From Peptococcaceae bacterium (GTDB lineage Bacteria > Bacillota > DSM-12270 > Thermacetogeniales > Thermacetogeniaceae): DNA of 12,866 nucleotides. The notes beneath the pieces are model-generated. The model worked only from the letters and a program-made list of their open reading frames with translations. It did not search any database and was not told the origin of the DNA. This document shows, in pieces, positions 1 to 7,602 of the stretch. The stretch is taken from contig PLQY01000028.1 in the NCBI GenBank assembly GCA_003160265.1, forward strand, positions 1 to 12,866, written 5' to 3'. Every line of letters starts with the position of its first letter. Position 1 is the stretch's first letter. Made by a program: the position numbers and the translations under genes.

Positions 1-1206
1 GAGCCTGAGGAGTTCCCCGAGGCCGACCACCTGGTGCTGGGTGAGGCGGAGATCACCCTGGCGCCCTTCCTCACAGACCTGGAGCAGGGCACGGCCGGGC
101 ACATCTACGACAGCAGCGAACGGCCGACCATGACCAACACACCGGTACCCGCCTGGGAGTTGCTCAACAGCAAGGACTATGCCTGCATGAGCATCCAGTA
201 CTCCCGGGGCTGCCCCTACGACTGCGAGTTCTGCGACATCACCTCGCTCTACGGGCGCAAGCCACGCCTGAAAAACACCTCCCAGTTCATCACTGAACTC
301 GAGACTATCTACGACACCGGCTGGCGGGGCTCGGTCATGGTGGTGGACGACAACTTCATCAGCAACATGAACCAGCTGAAAACAGAGGTCCTGCCGGCGA
401 TGATCGACTGGATGGAAAAGCACCACTACCCCTTCTCCTTCCTCACCGAAGCATCCATCAACCTGGCGGATGATCCGGCCCTGATGGTGCTAATGGGGCA
501 GGCGGGGTTCAATAACGTCTTTGTCGGCATCGAGACCCCGAGCGAGGAGGGCCTCAAGGAATGCAACAAGGTCAACAACGTCAACCGCAACCTGATCGCC
601 GCAGTGAAGAGCATCCAAAACTACGGCATGGAGGTCAGCGCCGGCTTCATCGTCGGTTTTGACAGCGACACGCCGTCCATCTTCGAGCGGCAGATCAGCT
701 TCATCCAGCAGAGCGGCATCGTCAACGCCATGGTGGGGCTGCTGAACGCCCCCAGGGGGACGCGGCTGTTCGAGCGCCTGAAGCAGGAAAAAAGGCTGCT
801 GTCCGAGTTTACCGCCAACAACACCGATTTCTCAATGAACTTCATCCCCAAGATGAACCCCCAGAAGCTGGCGGAGGGCTACCGGAGCATCATCACCACC
901 ATCTACGACCCGGCCGCCTTCTACGAGCGAGTGTACACATTTTTCAAGGAGTTCCAGCCGATCAAGCGGAGGCGCGCCGAGCGCTTCCAGTTGGTCTACA
1001 TCAAAGCCCTGCTGCAGGCGATGTTCTACCTGGGCATCCTGGAGAAGGGCCGGCGCCACTACTGGAAGCTCCTGTTCAAGACCACCTTCCGCTACCCGCG
1101 CTTCCTGCCGAATGCTGTGATCTTCTCGGTAAACGGGTTCCACTACCGGAAAATATTTGGACAGATGCCCCTCCGATCAGGAGATCATAAACTCCCCGGT
1201 TCCTGA
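1..1206 (+). CDS. B12-binding radical SAM protein, 3' part (5' end outside window)
   Basis: The frame is open from base 1, so the true start lies upstream; the first GTG in frame (34) is internal. The first residues (EPEEFPEADHLVLGEAE) look like the end of a cobalamin-binding domain, where a V(I/L)GEGE-type motif is usual. The radical SAM 4Fe-4S motif CxxxCxxC follows in RGCPYDCEFC (bases about 211-234), then a TIM-barrel-like core with VVDDNFISN and VGIETPSEEGL. The C-terminal third (from about base 850) resembles the DUF4070 extension of this family. Such enzymes use S-adenosylmethionine radical chemistry, often with cobalamin, in methylation or ring rearrangement; the substrate cannot be told. 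The last ten residues (RSGDHKLPGS) overlap an antisense IS256 transposase scrap, so the natural C-terminus was probably lost to an insertion or rearrangement. It is the only gene on this strand. Confidence 0.85.
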   Translation, partial: EPEEFPEADHLVLGEAEITLAPFLTDLEQGTAGHIYDSSERPTMTNTPVPAWELLNSKDYACMSIQYSRGCPYDCEFCDITSLYGRKPRLKNTSQFITELETIYDTGWRGSVMVVDDNFISNMNQLKTEVLPAMIDWMEKHHYPFSFLTEASINLADDPALMVLMGQAGFNNVFVGIETPSEEGLKECNKVNNVNRNLIAAVKSIQNYGMEVSAGFIVGFDSDTPSIFERQISFIQQSGIVNAMVGLLNAPRGTRLFERLKQEKRLLSEFTANNTDFSMNFIPKMNPQKLAEGYRSIITTIYDPAAFYERVYTFFKEFQPIKRRRAERFQLVYIKALLQAMFYLGILEKGRRHYWKLLFKTTFRYPRFLPNAVIFSVNGFHYRKIFGQMPLRSGDHKLPGS

Positions 1207-1273
1207 GTTCGTTCAAGACGCTGAGCCAGAACTTGGCCGACTCGTTTTCTCCGGTCCACATGCCTAGCGGCAG
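1175..1273 (-). mobile_element. Remnant of an IS256-family transposase gene
   Basis: Read on the minus strand, this stretch encodes LGMWTGENESAKFW followed by LSVLNELRNRGVYDLLI. This is the conserved block around GENESAKFWL.VLN.LKNRGV.DILI in the catalytic domain of IS256 (mutator-type) transposases. Similarity stops abruptly at 1175, where the family would continue with a CVDGL-like block, and is closed upstream by a TGA just before LPLG. Only about 33 codons survive, so it is a dead fragment. It overlaps the 3' end of the radical SAM gene. Confidence 0.7.
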
Positions 1274-1536
1274 TCACCGAAGACTACCCCGAAAACAACT
1301 CTTTTGAGGGTTTTCTCATCGGGGCCGCAGTGGGACCAAGAAATGAGGTATCGATCAGCCACTTAGGAAGTGCCGGGACTGGAAACTGAAGTAATCTCGG
1401 TGGGTATGTTCCAGGGTAGGAGGAATCGATACGGAGCAATCACTCTGCCCAGTTGTTGTCCTTGGGCACGCCGAGGTTATGGAAAAAGACAGCGAGGGCT
1501 GCCCGGTGCTTGACGGCGCCCAAGCACCGATCTCCC
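1207..1536. other. Intergenic region at a synteny break, no intact gene
   Basis: This 330-base gap separates the convergent radical SAM gene and sepF. It holds most of the IS256 scrap and two hairpins. One has arms CCCCGAAAAC (1287-1296) and GTTTTC (1310-1315) plus CGGGG (1320-1324). The other is a perfect 8-bp stem at 1505-1512 / 1521-1528 (GGTGCTTG / CAAGCACC, 8-base loop) just after the sepF stop; it could end sepF transcription, but no T-run follows it directly. A minus-strand open stretch (1440-1536) reads like coding DNA (RAALAVFFHNLGVPKDNNWAE, then stop), but it has no start and I do not recognise it. Confidence 0.55.
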
Positions 1537-1995
1537 CTAACCTTTTTCCTGGAATATATCTCTAATTCCCCCCTGGTCCCATTTTAATGACAACCGCTCC
1601 CGCAGGTCACCGGACAGGTCCTCGGAATAGACAGAGACGTTGCTGGGATTGAATAGAAAAGTTTCGGCGGTAACCTTACAGGTGCTGCCATTCAGGGCAA
1701 AAACAGCTCCGCTCAGAAAGTCGATGATCCGCTGGGCTGTCTCCTTGGGAGTACCATTGAAGTTGGCGATCACCGGCCTGCGGTTCTTCAGGTGGCCGGC
1801 CAGCTTTTCCGCTTCCTCGAAGCATCCCGGCGATACCACAACAATCTTCACGTCAGGCGCCGAATGCAGACTCAAGATTGGCGCCTGCTTGCGGGAACCA
1901 TTCCCCGCCACTTGGGGAGCATCATCCTCTTCCTCTTCCACACCGTCATCCGTAAAACCGACAAAACTCAGAAACTTTTCCCACCAACTCGGCAA
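1537..1995 (-). CDS. sepF: Cell division protein SepF
   Basis: SepF is a cytoplasmic, membrane-anchored partner of FtsZ that bundles FtsZ filaments and tethers them to the membrane during septation. The 152-residue product fits the family. Its N-terminus (PSWWEKFLSFVGF) can form the expected membrane-binding amphipathic helix. An acidic linker (EEEEDD) follows, and then the C-terminal SepF domain: VKIVVVSPGCFEEAEKLAGHL, RRPVIANF, AQRIIDFLSGAVFALNG, and the terminal FLFNPSNVSVYS. I chose the TTG start at 1995 because AAGGAAAGGAG lies 8 bases upstream and because it leaves a 22-base gap after yggS; a start at 2037 would overlap yggS and lacks a ribosome site. It is the last gene of the pgeF-hlyD-like-yggS-sepF run. 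The usual downstream yggT, ylmH and divIVA are missing. Confidence 0.92.
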   Translation of the reverse strand: MPSWWEKFLSFVGFTDDGVEEEEDDAPQVAGNGSRKQAPILSLHSAPDVKIVVVSPGCFEEAEKLAGHLKNRRPVIANFNGTPKETAQRIIDFLSGAVFALNGSTCKVTAETFLFNPSNVSVYSEDLSGDLRERLSLKWDQGGIRDIFQEKG

Positions 1996-2017
1996 GAGAG
2001 TCACTCCTTTCCTTACT

Positions 2018-2701
2018 TTAGTACCCAAAGAGAGCACTTCCTATCCTCACCATGGTGGCGCCCTCTTCTATGGCAATTTCAAAATCGTTGCTCATGCCCA
2101 TCGACAGATGCTGCAAGTTCAGCCACGCCCTGTTCCGGGACACCTCTTCCCGCAACGACCGCAGCCTCCGGAAAACGGGACGCACCGCTTCCGGGTTCTC
2201 CACGTAAGGGGCGATAGTCATCAACCCCAACACATCCAATCCCTTCAGGCTGCGGATCTCGTCCAGGAAGGCCGGCGCATCCTCCGTGGTCAGACCGTGC
2301 TTGGTGGCCTCTGCCGCCACGTTGACCTGCACCAAGACCTTCCAGCGACGCCGCCCGGACTCGCTCAGACTGTCCAGGCGTCTGGCCAGGTTGATGCTGT
2401 CGAGTGAGTGGATCAGTCCGACCTTATCGACAAGGTATTTAGCCTTGTTCTGCTGGAGGTTCCCGATGAGGTGCCACTCCACCCGGTCGCCCAAGGCTTC
2501 GTGCTTGGCGAGGAAATCCTGCACCCGATTCTCCCCGAATACCTTGATTCCGCGGGAGATCGCCTCTCCCAGCAGGTCCACCGGAACCATCTTAGTAACA
2601 GCCACCAACTGCACATCCTCTGGGTGGCGCCCCGATTTGAGGGCGGCCCTGGCGATGCGACCGTTGACATCCGCCAGTCTTTCAGACAAAGACCCTGCCA
2701 A
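2018..2701 (-). CDS. yggS: YggS/YlmE/PROSC family PLP homeostasis protein
   Basis: This family binds pyridoxal 5'-phosphate in a fold like the N-terminal domain of alanine racemase and balances PLP and amino acid pools; no catalytic activity is established. The 227-residue length is typical. Visible motifs are LVAVTKMVP, with the PLP lysine at about residue 37, then FGENRVQDF, WHLIGNLQQNKAKY, IHSLDS, VLVQVNVAAEATKHG, GLMTIAPY, and the phosphate-binding end LSMGMSNDFEIAIEEGATMVRIGSALFG. The start is TTG at 2701, with AAAGGAG 8 bases upstream; the longer frame to 2809 would run back into the preceding gene. It follows the HlyD-like gene by 58 bases and precedes sepF by 22, the order seen in many Firmicute division clusters (ylmE next to sepF). 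Confidence 0.93.
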   Translation of the reverse strand: MAGSLSERLADVNGRIARAALKSGRHPEDVQLVAVTKMVPVDLLGEAISRGIKVFGENRVQDFLAKHEALGDRVEWHLIGNLQQNKAKYLVDKVGLIHSLDSINLARRLDSLSESGRRRWKVLVQVNVAAEATKHGLTTEDAPAFLDEIRSLKGLDVLGLMTIAPYVENPEAVRPVFRRLRSLREEVSRNRAWLNLQHLSMGMSNDFEIAIEEGATMVRIGSALFGY

Positions 2702-2759
2702 TTGTCCTGCTCCTTTCTCCCATTTTCGACAGCGATGCTTATTTTCCTTTTTTGGAAAT

Positions 2760-3758
2760 TTAAATTTCTTGATTAACCTTCTTGACCAAGCCGGGGTTGG
2801 TGACAACATCCATGCCCGTCTGGACTCCCTGCACGGCCACCCTGTCCCCCAGTGTCCCGATCACCTCGACCTTGACGAACTGGATGCCCAGCGGTGTCTT
2901 GGTGTAAACCCCCCGCTCGCTGCCCTGAATGACCAGGGCCTGGGTGGGAACCACGATTCCCTCGCACTCCTCGCTAATCAGCTTGACATCCAGGCTGCGG
3001 GCACTGAAAGCGTCCCCGGTGGCCTGGCTGACATCTACAATCGCAATGCATGTTCCCGACCTGGATTGCAGTCCGATGACCGTGCCCTGCCCCGCTCCAC
3101 CCGAGTCCCACTCCAGGTCTACGCTGCTGCCAATTGCCAGGCCCCCAGGCTGTCCGTCAAGCTTGACCAGAAAGTAGGGATCGACCAGGTTGTCGACAAT
3201 CTTGAAAACCGGACTGCCGCCCTGGACCTCCTGGAGCGGAGCTTCCAAGGGTTTTGGTCTGACCGAGTTGAACAGCGTGAACAGATCCATCCGCTGGTAG
3301 TTGGCCGGAGCGAGTATCCCCTCCCAACCATCCAGTTGGCAACTGACTATTCCCGCTGCCGGACTCTTTACTTCCACGGATCCCTGTTCTTGTTCAGGGC
3401 TCACGGCGCCGCTGATCCGGGCTACCGGAGCGCCGATATGAACCCTGACGCCCTCTGTAGCCAACCAGGCCACGCTGCCGGAAGCCGGCGCCGTAACCAC
3501 GGTTTCATTGCGCATGATGATGGCCTGTCCCTCATAAGTAACAGACAGTTCTGACCATGCTGCGCTTTCCGTCTTGATCGCCTCGGACACACCAAAAACG
3601 TAGGCCTGTTTACCAAGCCAGACCAGCACCAATATAGCCACAGCCATAAGCAGAATACGTCCGGTCCAGATCTCGGCACGTTTAATCAGACTGGCTCTTT
3701 CCAATCTTTTTTTCCTGTTATTGGCCTTTGTCTGTTCGTCAGCCCTATCTCGCGCCAT
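2760..3758 (-). CDS. HlyD-like membrane-anchored protein of unknown role
   Basis: The 332-residue product has a basic cytoplasmic N-terminus (RKKRLERASLIKRAEIW) and one membrane helix at about residues 32-50 (GRILLMAVAILVLVWLG). A large extracytoplasmic part follows with features of HlyD/RND adaptor proteins: a biotinyl-lipoyl-like half-motif (VTAPASGSVAWLATEGVRVHIGAPVARI), a second (VEVKSPAAGIVSC), and a C-terminal beta-barrel region ending VVPTQALVIQG and VAVQGVQTGMDVVTNPGLVKKV. Adaptors normally pair with an ABC or RND transporter, but none is nearby. From memory, similar genes recur between pgeF and yggS/sepF in sporulating anaerobes, which hints at a role in division or the cell envelope rather than export. 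I chose ATG 3758 (AGGG six bases upstream); a TTG at 3803 is possible. The stop lies inside a perfect 14-bp palindrome (2755-2768). Confidence 0.8.
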   Translation of the reverse strand: MARDRADEQTKANNRKKRLERASLIKRAEIWTGRILLMAVAILVLVWLGKQAYVFGVSEAIKTESAAWSELSVTYEGQAIIMRNETVVTAPASGSVAWLATEGVRVHIGAPVARISGAVSPEQEQGSVEVKSPAAGIVSCQLDGWEGILAPANYQRMDLFTLFNSVRPKPLEAPLQEVQGGSPVFKIVDNLVDPYFLVKLDGQPGGLAIGSSVDLEWDSGGAGQGTVIGLQSRSGTCIAIVDVSQATGDAFSARSLDVKLISEECEGIVVPTQALVIQGSERGVYTKTPLGIQFVKVEVIGTLGDRVAVQGVQTGMDVVTNPGLVKKVNQEI

Positions 3759-3868
3759 AACCAGCCCTGACCACCGCATCCTGTACTTTGGTGAATTGAA
3801 CAATCATTGTATTGTTTCTTCCAATCCGGATCATAAGGAACCAATTTCACAATATCATACGGCAAACA

Positions 3869-4714
3869 CTAACATAACACCATCAGGGCCGCCATTCTAC
3901 CGGTATGACCGCCACTGCCCCGGTATGAGAAGAACAGATCCTGCCGGCAGATGGTGCAGAACCGGCTGATGATGATATTTTCCCGCTTCAGCCCTGCCTC
4001 CTGGAGCCACCTGGCGTTCCCCCTCCAGAGGTCAAACGTCCACTTTTCCTGGTTTTCGGGTGTTCGCCTGTTTATGCCGACATCCTGGCTTCGCGATCGC
4101 AAGACATTCCACTCGGCCGGGAAAACCGCCCGGGCAGCCTCGGCCACCTCATCCCCCACCTCGTAGCAGCATGGCCCCGCCGCCGGCGCCAGAGCAGCAT
4201 GGCAGTCTCCAGGACGGGAACCAAATTTCTCGACCATCACCGCCACTGTCTTCCCGGCGATCCCCGCCACCGTGCCGCGCCAGCCGGCGTGAGCCAACCC
4301 GATGACGCCATGCACCGGGTCATAAAGGCAAACTGCCAGGCAATCGGCAAACAGCCCGAATAGGGGAATGACCGGGGTGGCAGTCACCTGGGCATCCGCC
4401 TCAATGACCGGACTATCGTTGTCTCGAATTTCATCTACAACGACCACGCGGTCACTGTGCACCTGTTTGACGCTGGAAAGTTTATAAGCATCCAAACCAA
4501 GCGTATTACAGAGCAGCATCCGGTTCTCGGCCACCAGTCCGGGGTCGTCGCCCGCACTCATGCCCAGGTTCAACTCAGCATAAGCTCCAGTGCTGACCCC
4601 GCCGCGGCGGGTGGTGAAGACCAGGCGCACCCCGTATTTGCCCTGGACGCCGCCGAAGCCGGGTAAAACCAGGTAAGGCACCGGTCCCGGCTCTGTTTTT
4701 AATGTAAAATCCAT
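3869..4714 (-). CDS. pgeF: Purine nucleoside phosphorylase, PgeF/YlmD (LACC1-like) family
   Basis: Members of this family (formerly laccase-domain, DUF152) phosphorolyse adenosine, inosine and guanosine and can deaminate adenosine; a peptidoglycan-editing role is described for the E. coli homologue. The 281-residue protein carries the zinc/active-site set: H86 in SSVKQVHSDRV, C125 in LFADCLAVCLYDP, and H142 in GLAHAGWRGT. GPCCYEVGDEV and the closing DLFFSYRGSGGHTGRMAA are also present. The proline usual after the cysteine motif (DCxP) is alanine here. The N-terminus is longer than in short members but has a plausible AGGGA site 7 bases before ATG 4714. It sits where ylmD sits in the Bacillus sigG-ylm-sepF cluster. 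Confidence 0.93.
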   Translation of the reverse strand: MDFTLKTEPGPVPYLVLPGFGGVQGKYGVRLVFTTRRGGVSTGAYAELNLGMSAGDDPGLVAENRMLLCNTLGLDAYKLSSVKQVHSDRVVVVDEIRDNDSPVIEADAQVTATPVIPLFGLFADCLAVCLYDPVHGVIGLAHAGWRGTVAGIAGKTVAVMVEKFGSRPGDCHAALAPAAGPCCYEVGDEVAEAARAVFPAEWNVLRSRSQDVGINRRTPENQEKWTFDLWRGNARWLQEAGLKRENIIISRFCTICRQDLFFSYRGSGGHTGRMAALMVLC

Positions 4715-4753
4715 GTGCTGTCCCTTTTTCTTTTATTATGAATTGTAACCGCT

Positions 4754-4824
4754 CAGGAGCCGGGAGACAGGAGCCGAGCGTAAGCCCGGATGCGGTGGAC
4801 TACTGAATTCTGAATACTTGAATA
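4754..4824. repeat. Low-complexity intergenic repeat
   Basis: CAGGAGCCG occurs at 4754-4762 and again at 4768-4776 (14-base period, joined by GGAGA). A stretch with repeated CTGAAT/TTGAAT units follows at 4803-4824. Simple A/C/T-poor and GAATTCTGAAT-like spacers of this type are dispersed between genes in some Peptococcaceae (recalled, not searched). It is not coding. Confidence 0.45.
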
Positions 4825-4865
4825 GTAACACATATTTAAGGGCAATGCTAATTGAACGCCGAGTT

Positions 4866-5006
4866 CATTGATACCAGGTTTCGCAGGCCTGCCTGAACTC
4901 TTCGTGGAACGTGATCTTGGATGTATCCGCCATTGCTGCATGCGTAGCGCCCGACTCCAAGGCATCCTTTACCAGATCATCAACATTGATTGATATGCTC
5001 TTTTGT
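4866..5006 (-). pseudogene. Fragment resembling the N-terminus of a DUF2284 metal-binding protein
   Basis: Starting 17 bases after the nrdG stop, a 46-codon open stretch reads NVDDLVKDALESGATHAAM, then ADTSKITFHEEFRQACETWYQ and a stop. The pattern L(V)xxALxxGATxAxxxDTxxIxFxxxxRxxC matches the beginning of DUF2284 proteins. There the arginine/cysteine segment leads into a cysteine-rich metal-binding core, which is absent here. There is no usable start codon before the similarity and no ribosome site, so I read it as a truncated relic rather than a small protein. The family assignment rests on remembered motif shape only. Confidence 0.4.
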
Positions 5007-5023
5007 CAAATCCTATCTAACTT

Positions 5024-5524
5024 TTATTCTGCCTGGACCGCCATTCCTGCTGCCAGAGACTCATGTACCAGGATCAGGCGCTGGTTGCGCGAGCCCCTGA
5101 AGGGCAGATCCCAGTCACGTTCTTCAGCTATAAATGGTCCGTCTACCAGTATATCCGTAGCCTCCAACAGCCGTTTCACATCCTCGTCCGCGAGGGATTT
5201 GGTTTGCAGTTCTTCAAAAGTATATCCGGAGTAGGTAACAATATCCATACCCAAAGGCTTGATCTGCTCGGCTAGCAGAGCACAGGCCGCCACCTGCTCA
5301 AAAGGCTCCCCCCCGGAGAAGGTGACCCCCCTGTTCAGCCTGCCTTCCCCGATCTGGGCCAGGATCTCTCCCGTGTCCATCTCCTGACCACCGTAAAAGT
5401 CCCAGGTGTCGGGATTATGGCAGCCGCTGCAGTGCCGGGTGCACCCCTGCACGAATATGACGAACCGCAGACCGGGGCCGTCGACCACGCTCTCTTTTTC
5501 AATTCCGGCCACCCTGATCTTCAT
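5024..5524 (-). CDS. nrdG: Anaerobic ribonucleoside-triphosphate reductase activating protein
   Basis: NrdG is the radical SAM activase that uses a 4Fe-4S cluster and S-adenosylmethionine to place the glycyl radical on NrdD. The 166-residue protein shows VDGPGLRFVIFVQGC at the start, the cluster motif C28-x3-C32-x2-C35 (CTRHCSGC) with HNPDTWD, and the SAM-binding GVTFSGGEPFEQ. YSGYTFEEL, DILVDGPF and FRGSRNQRLI are also typical of the family. The start is ATG 5524, with GGAGGAGG 3-4 bases upstream; the longer frame to 5551 begins inside the nrdD-nrdG spacer. It lies 30 bases behind nrdD, so the two are surely co-transcribed and match as a pair. Confidence 0.95.
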   Translation of the reverse strand: MKIRVAGIEKESVVDGPGLRFVIFVQGCTRHCSGCHNPDTWDFYGGQEMDTGEILAQIGEGRLNRGVTFSGGEPFEQVAACALLAEQIKPLGMDIVTYSGYTFEELQTKSLADEDVKRLLEATDILVDGPFIAEERDWDLPFRGSRNQRLILVHESLAAGMAVQAE

Positions 5525-5554
5525 CGGCCTCCTCCGTGCTATCAAGTGCATCTC

Positions 5555-7585
5555 TCAACTGTGCGGCAACCGGTGCTTCAGTTCCTCCACTTTGCCGTCG
5601 TTGAAGCGGTCGATGGTGCTCAGGTAGCCGGTGATCCGGCGGATGCGCCGGATGTCGGCGGAGCCGCAGCGCGGGCAGTTCGGCTCGTTGATGACACCCT
5701 GCAGACCGCAGTTGCAGCAGAAGTCCACCGGGTAGTTGATACCACCGTATCCCATGTCGCTCTCGGCCATGTGCCGGATGATGGCCTCCACCGCCTCCGG
5801 GTTGTGCTGCGGTGGCGCGGCAAACTCCACGTAGCTGATGTGCCCGGCGTTGCAGAACCTGTGATAGGGACCCTCCAGGCTGATCTTGTCAAAACTGCTG
5901 ATCGGAAAATGCACCGGTATATGGTAGGAGTTGGTGTAGTATTCCTGGTTGGTGATTCCCGGGATAATCCCATACTCCTTGCGATCCAGCCTGACGTAAC
6001 GACCGCACGTTCCCTCGGCCGGCGTGGCTAACAGGGTATAGTTGAGGTTGAACCGCTCGCAGGCCTCGTCGGTCTTCCTTCTCAGGTAGTTCACAATCTC
6101 CAGTCCCAACTGCTGGGAGTCTTTGCTCTGACCATGGTGATAACCGGTCAGGGCGACCAGCATCTCCGCCAGGCCGATGAAACCTACAGTCAGGGTGCCG
6201 TTAACGATGGCGGGCTCGATCGAATCATCCGGCTTCAAGTCCTCCGAACCCAGGTACATACCCTGTCCCATGACAAAGGGCAGGTCCTTGACCTTCAGCC
6301 GGCACTGCACCTGGAAACGATGGTATAGTTGGTTGATCGTCAGTTCGGTCACCTCGTCCAGCAGCCGGTAGAAGGTCTTCATGTTTCGCTCAGCCTTGAT
6401 CCCCAACCGGGGCAGGTTGATGGTGGTGAAGGAGAGGTTGCCGCGCCCGGTAGTCACCGCTGGACCGCGGCGGTTGTCCATGGTACGGGTGCGGCAGCCC
6501 ATGTAAGCCACCTGGTCATCGTAAGGCTTGTTGAAAGAGGAGTCCATGAAGCTGAAGGTGGGGTTCAGCCGCTTGCTGGCCACCCTCACTGCCAGTTGGA
6601 ACAGGTCGTAGTTGGGGTCCTGGGGATCGAAGCTAACGCCCTTCTTGACCCGGAAGATGACGTTAGGAAAGATCGGGTTCTCCCCACGGCCAAGCCCGGC
6701 CTCGTAGGCCAGCAGAAAGTTCCGGGTCACCCCCCGCCCCTCTTCGCTGGTATCCGTTCCCAGGTTGATCGACGAGAAGGGGACCTGGCTGCCAGCCCTG
6801 CTATGCATGCTATTTAGGTTAAAGACCAGGGCCTCCATGGCCTGGTACACTTTATCCTCATCGGCGCCATCCATCGATGGCGCTATCTGCTTGTCGAAGA
6901 AGGGAAAGGATTGCCCGCCGAACATGTCGTTCTGGGAGCTTTGAAGGATGATCGCAGCCAGTGAGGTAGCTGACGCCGGGCGCTTGGGCGGCCTGATGTA
7001 GCCGTGTCCGGTGTTGAATCCTTCCTTTAATAGCTTTTCTAGGGGGATCTGAAGGCAATTACAAGTAGTAGCGTAGAAGTCTAAATCGTGTATGTGTATG
7101 TCCCCCCGGCTGTGGGCGAGGGAATAATCCTCATCGATCAGACGGGTGAGGTAGTACCTCCTACTTGCGGCGCTGGCGATCTGCAGCATCTTCGCTGATG
7201 GGGAGTTTCCAACGTTTGCGTTATCCCGGTCGGTCTCCTTGACAATGTCCTCCACCACATCCATCAGCTCGCCCTTGGCGTCGCGTACCCGGCTGCGGCG
7301 GTCGCGGTAGAGGATGTAGGCCTTGGCGGTCTTGGCATGCCCCTTCTCGATCAGGATCTTCTCCACGACGTCCTGGACGTCCTCCACCCCGAATACCTGG
7401 CCGTTAGACTGCTGCTTCAGCATGCGCAGCACTCCCAGGGTCAGCTCCATAGCGGTCTCCCGGTCCTCTCCCCCCACCGAGCGGGCCGCCTTGAAGATGG
7501 CATCGGTGATCTTGGAATCGTCAAAATGTACTTCCCGCCCGTCTCTCTTTTTGATCTTGGCAAACAAAGCTTCTGCCTCCCCCAT
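5555..7585 (-). CDS. nrdD: Class III anaerobic ribonucleoside-triphosphate reductase
   Basis: NrdD reduces ribonucleoside triphosphates to deoxyribonucleotides without oxygen, using a glycyl radical. The 676-residue protein has an N-terminal ATP-cone (about residues 10-100, KKRDGREVHFDDSKITDAI), which usually mediates dATP/ATP allosteric control. The catalytic barrel carries C175/C177 in DFYATTCNCLQIPLEKLL and C364 in YMGCRTRTMDN, the probable thiyl position. A C-terminal zinc site follows (C623-x2-C626, C637-x2-C640), and then the glycyl radical loop RRITGYLS with Gly653. All key residues are present, so it should be active. The start is ATG 7585, with a modest GAGAGAAG site. It has its own promoter (7631-7603) and sits directly downstream of its regulator nrdR. 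Confidence 0.97.
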   Translation of the reverse strand: MGEAEALFAKIKKRDGREVHFDDSKITDAIFKAARSVGGEDRETAMELTLGVLRMLKQQSNGQVFGVEDVQDVVEKILIEKGHAKTAKAYILYRDRRSRVRDAKGELMDVVEDIVKETDRDNANVGNSPSAKMLQIASAASRRYYLTRLIDEDYSLAHSRGDIHIHDLDFYATTCNCLQIPLEKLLKEGFNTGHGYIRPPKRPASATSLAAIILQSSQNDMFGGQSFPFFDKQIAPSMDGADEDKVYQAMEALVFNLNSMHSRAGSQVPFSSINLGTDTSEEGRGVTRNFLLAYEAGLGRGENPIFPNVIFRVKKGVSFDPQDPNYDLFQLAVRVASKRLNPTFSFMDSSFNKPYDDQVAYMGCRTRTMDNRRGPAVTTGRGNLSFTTINLPRLGIKAERNMKTFYRLLDEVTELTINQLYHRFQVQCRLKVKDLPFVMGQGMYLGSEDLKPDDSIEPAIVNGTLTVGFIGLAEMLVALTGYHHGQSKDSQQLGLEIVNYLRRKTDEACERFNLNYTLLATPAEGTCGRYVRLDRKEYGIIPGITNQEYYTNSYHIPVHFPISSFDKISLEGPYHRFCNAGHISYVEFAAPPQHNPEAVEAIIRHMAESDMGYGGINYPVDFCCNCGLQGVINEPNCPRCGSADIRRIRRITGYLSTIDRFNDGKVEELKHRLPHS

Positions 7586-7602
7586 ATCTTCTCTCTGGAA
7601 AT

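Larger units (their letters stand above)
4715..5023. other. Intergenic region between nrdG and pgeF
   Basis: This 309-base gap holds the decayed DUF2284-like fragment (4866-5006) and a low-complexity stretch (4754-4824). I see no intrinsic terminator after nrdG. No convincing promoter hexamers precede pgeF; a CATAAT at about 4732-4737 (minus strand) has no good -35 partner. Confidence 0.5.

Noticed and set aside
2755..2768. Perfect palindrome GAAATTTAAATTTC at the HlyD-like stop codon
   Set aside because: AT-only arms and no T-run; not a terminator, and palindromes of this composition arise easily by chance.
3799..3816. Inverted repeat AACAAT/ATTGTT upstream of the HlyD-like gene
   Set aside because: Short, AT-rich, no matching regulator known and no promoter hexamers around it; chance is likely.
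5417..6031. Long plus-strand open frame opposite nrdG/nrdD, and similar long antisense frames opposite spoIIR, yggS and the HlyD-like gene
   Set aside because: These are codon-composition shadows of well-supported minus-strand genes, with no ribosome sites or family motifs.
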